8,456 nucleotides of DNA, taken from positions 1 to 8,456 of the forward strand of contig JAAZFF010000194.1 in NCBI GenBank assembly GCA_012511845.1, in the 5' to 3' direction. A program made the translations under genes and the position numbers. A model generated the notes under the pieces. That model had not been told where the DNA came from. It searched no databases and worked only from the letters and a program-made list of their open reading frames with translations. This stretch comes from Lentisphaerota bacterium. Lineage in GTDB: Bacteria > Verrucomicrobiota > Kiritimatiellia > RFP12 > UBA3636. This document shows, one piece after another, positions 7,405-8,456 of this stretch (positions are counted from its first letter, which is position 1; each line of letters opens with the position of its first letter).

Positions 7405-7433
7405 TTGTCTCTTACTGTTTTTATAGATATAAT
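7405..7433 (+). promoter_or_regulatory. pyrE promoter, sigma-70 type
   Basis: The -35 box TTGTCT (7405-7410, four of six matches to TTGACA), a 17-base spacer, and a perfect -10 TATAAT (7428-7433). Transcription would start near 7440, giving a leader of roughly 68 bases before the pyrE ATG. The spacing is ideal and the gene faces the right way. Confidence 0.7.
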
Positions 7434-7450
7434 GAAAAAGCAAACATTTT

Positions 7451-7472
7451 GACGCAAAAGTATGCGTCTTTT
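7451..7472 (+). promoter_or_regulatory. Leader hairpin with T run upstream of pyrE, possible attenuator
   Basis: GACGCA (7451-7456) pairs with TGCGTC (7463-7468) around a 6-base loop AAAGTA, followed by TTTT (7469-7472). It begins about 11 bases after the predicted transcription start and ends 35 bases before the pyrE ATG. The form resembles a short intrinsic terminator or a stabilising 5' hairpin. The stem is short and the T run only four, so termination would be inefficient. No leader peptide ORF or PyrR-type anti-terminator is visible. Confidence 0.4.
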
Positions 7473-7507
7473 AGCAGTGATTTTTAAAAACGAAAAACAG
7501 ACATAAA

Positions 7508-8080
7508 ATGACTCAAGAGGAAGTTTTGGCAACTCTAACAAACACCGGTGCATTATTACACGGACATTTTGAATTAAGGTCCGGTTTGCACAGTGCCGAT
7601 TTTTTTCAATGCGCTAACTTGCTACGCTTTCCTAAACATGCAGAAAAACTTTGCAGGGAGTTGGCGGGCAAGCTTCCTGCTGCTATTGCAAAAGAAGCTG
7701 TAACAGTAATATCCCCGGCTTTGGGTGGAATTATTGTAGGATATGAAGTTGCCAGAACGCTTGAAAAGAAAAGCATTTTTGCCGAAAAACAAAATGGAGA
7801 ACTTGTTTTGCGCCGTTTTGGAATCTTGCCCGACGAGCCGGTAATTGTTGCCGAAGATGTTGTTACACGTGGCGGACGTGTACAGGAAACAATCGATATC
7901 GTGAAGTCAAACGGAGGAAAAGTACTGGCTGTACTTACGCTCGTGGACAGGAGTAACGGAGCCGCAAAATTTGGGAACATTCCGCACTATTCACTACTGA
8001 AGATGTCTCCAGTGACCTGGGAAAAACAAGACTGCCCCCTTTGCGCACGAGGCTCAAAGGCGATTCATCCGGGCTCCTGA
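7508..8080 (+). CDS. pyrE: Orotate phosphoribosyltransferase PyrE
   Basis: This enzyme joins orotate to PRPP to give orotidine 5'-phosphate, step 5 of UMP synthesis, in the cytoplasm. The 190-residue length suits the short 'Thermus-type' PyrE family. The substrate region near the start has HFELRSGLHSADFFQC (20-35), with SGLHS in the usual place. ISPALGGIIVGYEVAR (68-83) forms the core, and the PRPP-binding loop is VIVAEDVVTRGGR (112-124, with the E116-D117 pair). The C-terminus has CPLC (176-179), typical of this subfamily. R121 and R124 replace the TTGGS seen in many PRPP loops; I believe this variant is common in the subfamily. The start ATG has no Shine-Dalgarno, but the protein starts where the family does, and a strong promoter lies 75 bases upstream. 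It is probably transcribed alone. Confidence 0.96.
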   Translation: MTQEEVLATLTNTGALLHGHFELRSGLHSADFFQCANLLRFPKHAEKLCRELAGKLPAAIAKEAVTVISPALGGIIVGYEVARTLEKKSIFAEKQNGELVLRRFGILPDEPVIVAEDVVTRGGRVQETIDIVKSNGGKVLAVLTLVDRSNGAAKFGNIPHYSLLKMSPVTWEKQDCPLCARGSKAIHPGS

Positions 8081-8090
8081 CAAGTGCTGT

Positions 8091-8456
8091 TCAACCGAGC
8101 ATCGTAAGAACACGGCCGACAAGTGTACGACCAACGAATGGGTTGTTCAACGACTTGGAGCTTAAATCTGCGCTTTGAATATGCCAGGGATTGGTATTAA
8201 ATAAAGTAGCCGCAACAGCATTACCTGGGGTAAAAGATGGTCTTTCAATGCCCAGCACATCAGCCGGACCGCACAACCAACGCCTTGCCCATTCGAGTGG
8301 CTCCATGCCGGATTCTACTACCATCGCTGTCCATGTAGCGGCAACTGCCGTTTCAAGTCCGGTCACACCAAATGGTGCCCTGGTAAATCCCAGCTTTTTA
8401 AAGCGTGCAGCATGTGGCGCATGATCTGTTGCAAAACAACTTATAACTCCCTTCAA
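8091..8456 (-). CDS. pyrC: Dihydroorotase PyrC, class I, C-terminal part only
   Basis: This zinc amidohydrolase cyclises carbamoyl aspartate to dihydroorotate, step 3 of UMP synthesis. Only the last 121 codons are in the window; the gene enters from the right edge, and the TTG at the edge is an internal Leu codon, not a start. The visible part holds the signature ATDHAPH (residues 9-15 of the fragment), whose Asp is the catalytic base, then APFGVTGLETAV, the strand-rich C-terminal end with TPGNAVAATLFN, and SLNNPFVGRTLVGRVLTMLG at the C-terminus. Family members often continue for several residues as VNGKVVY; this one stops early, which should not touch the active site. Its stop is 10 bases from the pyrE stop on the opposite strand. 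An inactive PyrC-like subunit is unlikely because the catalytic motif is intact. Confidence 0.93.
   Translation of the reverse strand: MKGVISCFATDHAPHAARFKKLGFTRAPFGVTGLETAVAATWTAMVVESGMEPLEWARRWLCGPADVLGIERPSFTPGNAVAATLFNTNPWHIQSADLSSKSLNNPFVGRTLVGRVLTMLG

Larger units (their letters stand above)
6927..7507. other. AT-rich divergent intergenic region between the secretin operon and pyrE
   Basis: This stretch must hold the promoter of the minus-strand secretin operon and that of plus-strand pyrE. The pyrE promoter and leader are clear at 7405-7507. For the secretin operon I find a perfect TTGACA on the minus strand (7024-7029) but no -10 box at 16-18 bases from it, so its promoter is unresolved. 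Also present are a doubtful plus-strand ORF (7085-7285) and a 10-bp inverted repeat (7346-7376). Runs of eight identical bases occur at 7117-7124 (A) and, just inside the secretin gene, at 6908-6915 (T). No tRNA-like or known riboswitch fold was recognised by eye. Confidence 0.7.

Noticed and set aside
7359..7553. 64-residue minus-strand ORF across the pyrE promoter and start
   Set aside because: It overlaps the TATAAT promoter and the pyrE start on the other strand, and it is low-complexity and AT-driven.
8454..8456. TTG as a start codon for a 121-residue minus-strand protein
   Set aside because: The sequence begins in the middle of the dihydroorotase catalytic domain, so the codon is internal and the gene is cut by the window edge.

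Overview
The window looks like a Gram-negative (diderm) bacterium, because it carries an outer-membrane secretin lipoprotein with matching inner-membrane and cytoplasmic partners. The set of a lipoprotein secretin, a PilM-PilN fusion and a PilO-like protein built like Akkermansia Amuc_1100 recalls the PVC superphylum (Verrucomicrobiota, Kiritimatiellota, Lentisphaerota). That placement is recall plus inference and is not proven here. I see no tRNA, rRNA, CRISPR array or insertion sequence.

Region 1 (1-6926, minus strand) is one tightly packed operon for a type II secretion / type IV pilus-type machine. In transcription order it encodes: a secretin (6926-4794); a PilM-PilN fusion equivalent to GspL (4794-3289); a PilO/GspM-like bitopic protein (3302-2373); a short GspC/PilP-like bitopic protein (2376-1786); and a GspE/PilB-family ATPase (1783 to beyond base 1, 3' end missing). 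Junctions are overlaps of 1, 14 and 4 bases and then a 2-base gap, so the genes are probably translationally coupled. Together they could form an outer-membrane channel, a periplasm-spanning alignment complex and a cytoplasmic motor. The polytopic platform protein (GspF/PilC), the pseudopilins and the prepilin peptidase are not in the window and may lie downstream of base 1 or elsewhere.

Region 2 (6927-7507) is an AT-rich gap of 581 bases between the minus-strand operon and plus-strand pyrE. It holds a doubtful small membrane-protein ORF on the plus strand, a 10-bp inverted repeat, a good sigma-70-type promoter for pyrE, and a 6-bp hairpin with a T run in the pyrE leader.

Region 3 (7508-8456) has two pyrimidine biosynthesis genes facing each other: complete pyrE (plus) and the 3' end of a class I dihydroorotase, pyrC (minus). 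Their stop codons are 10 bases apart. Metabolically they are near neighbours, in steps 3 and 5 of UMP synthesis, but they are not co-transcribed.
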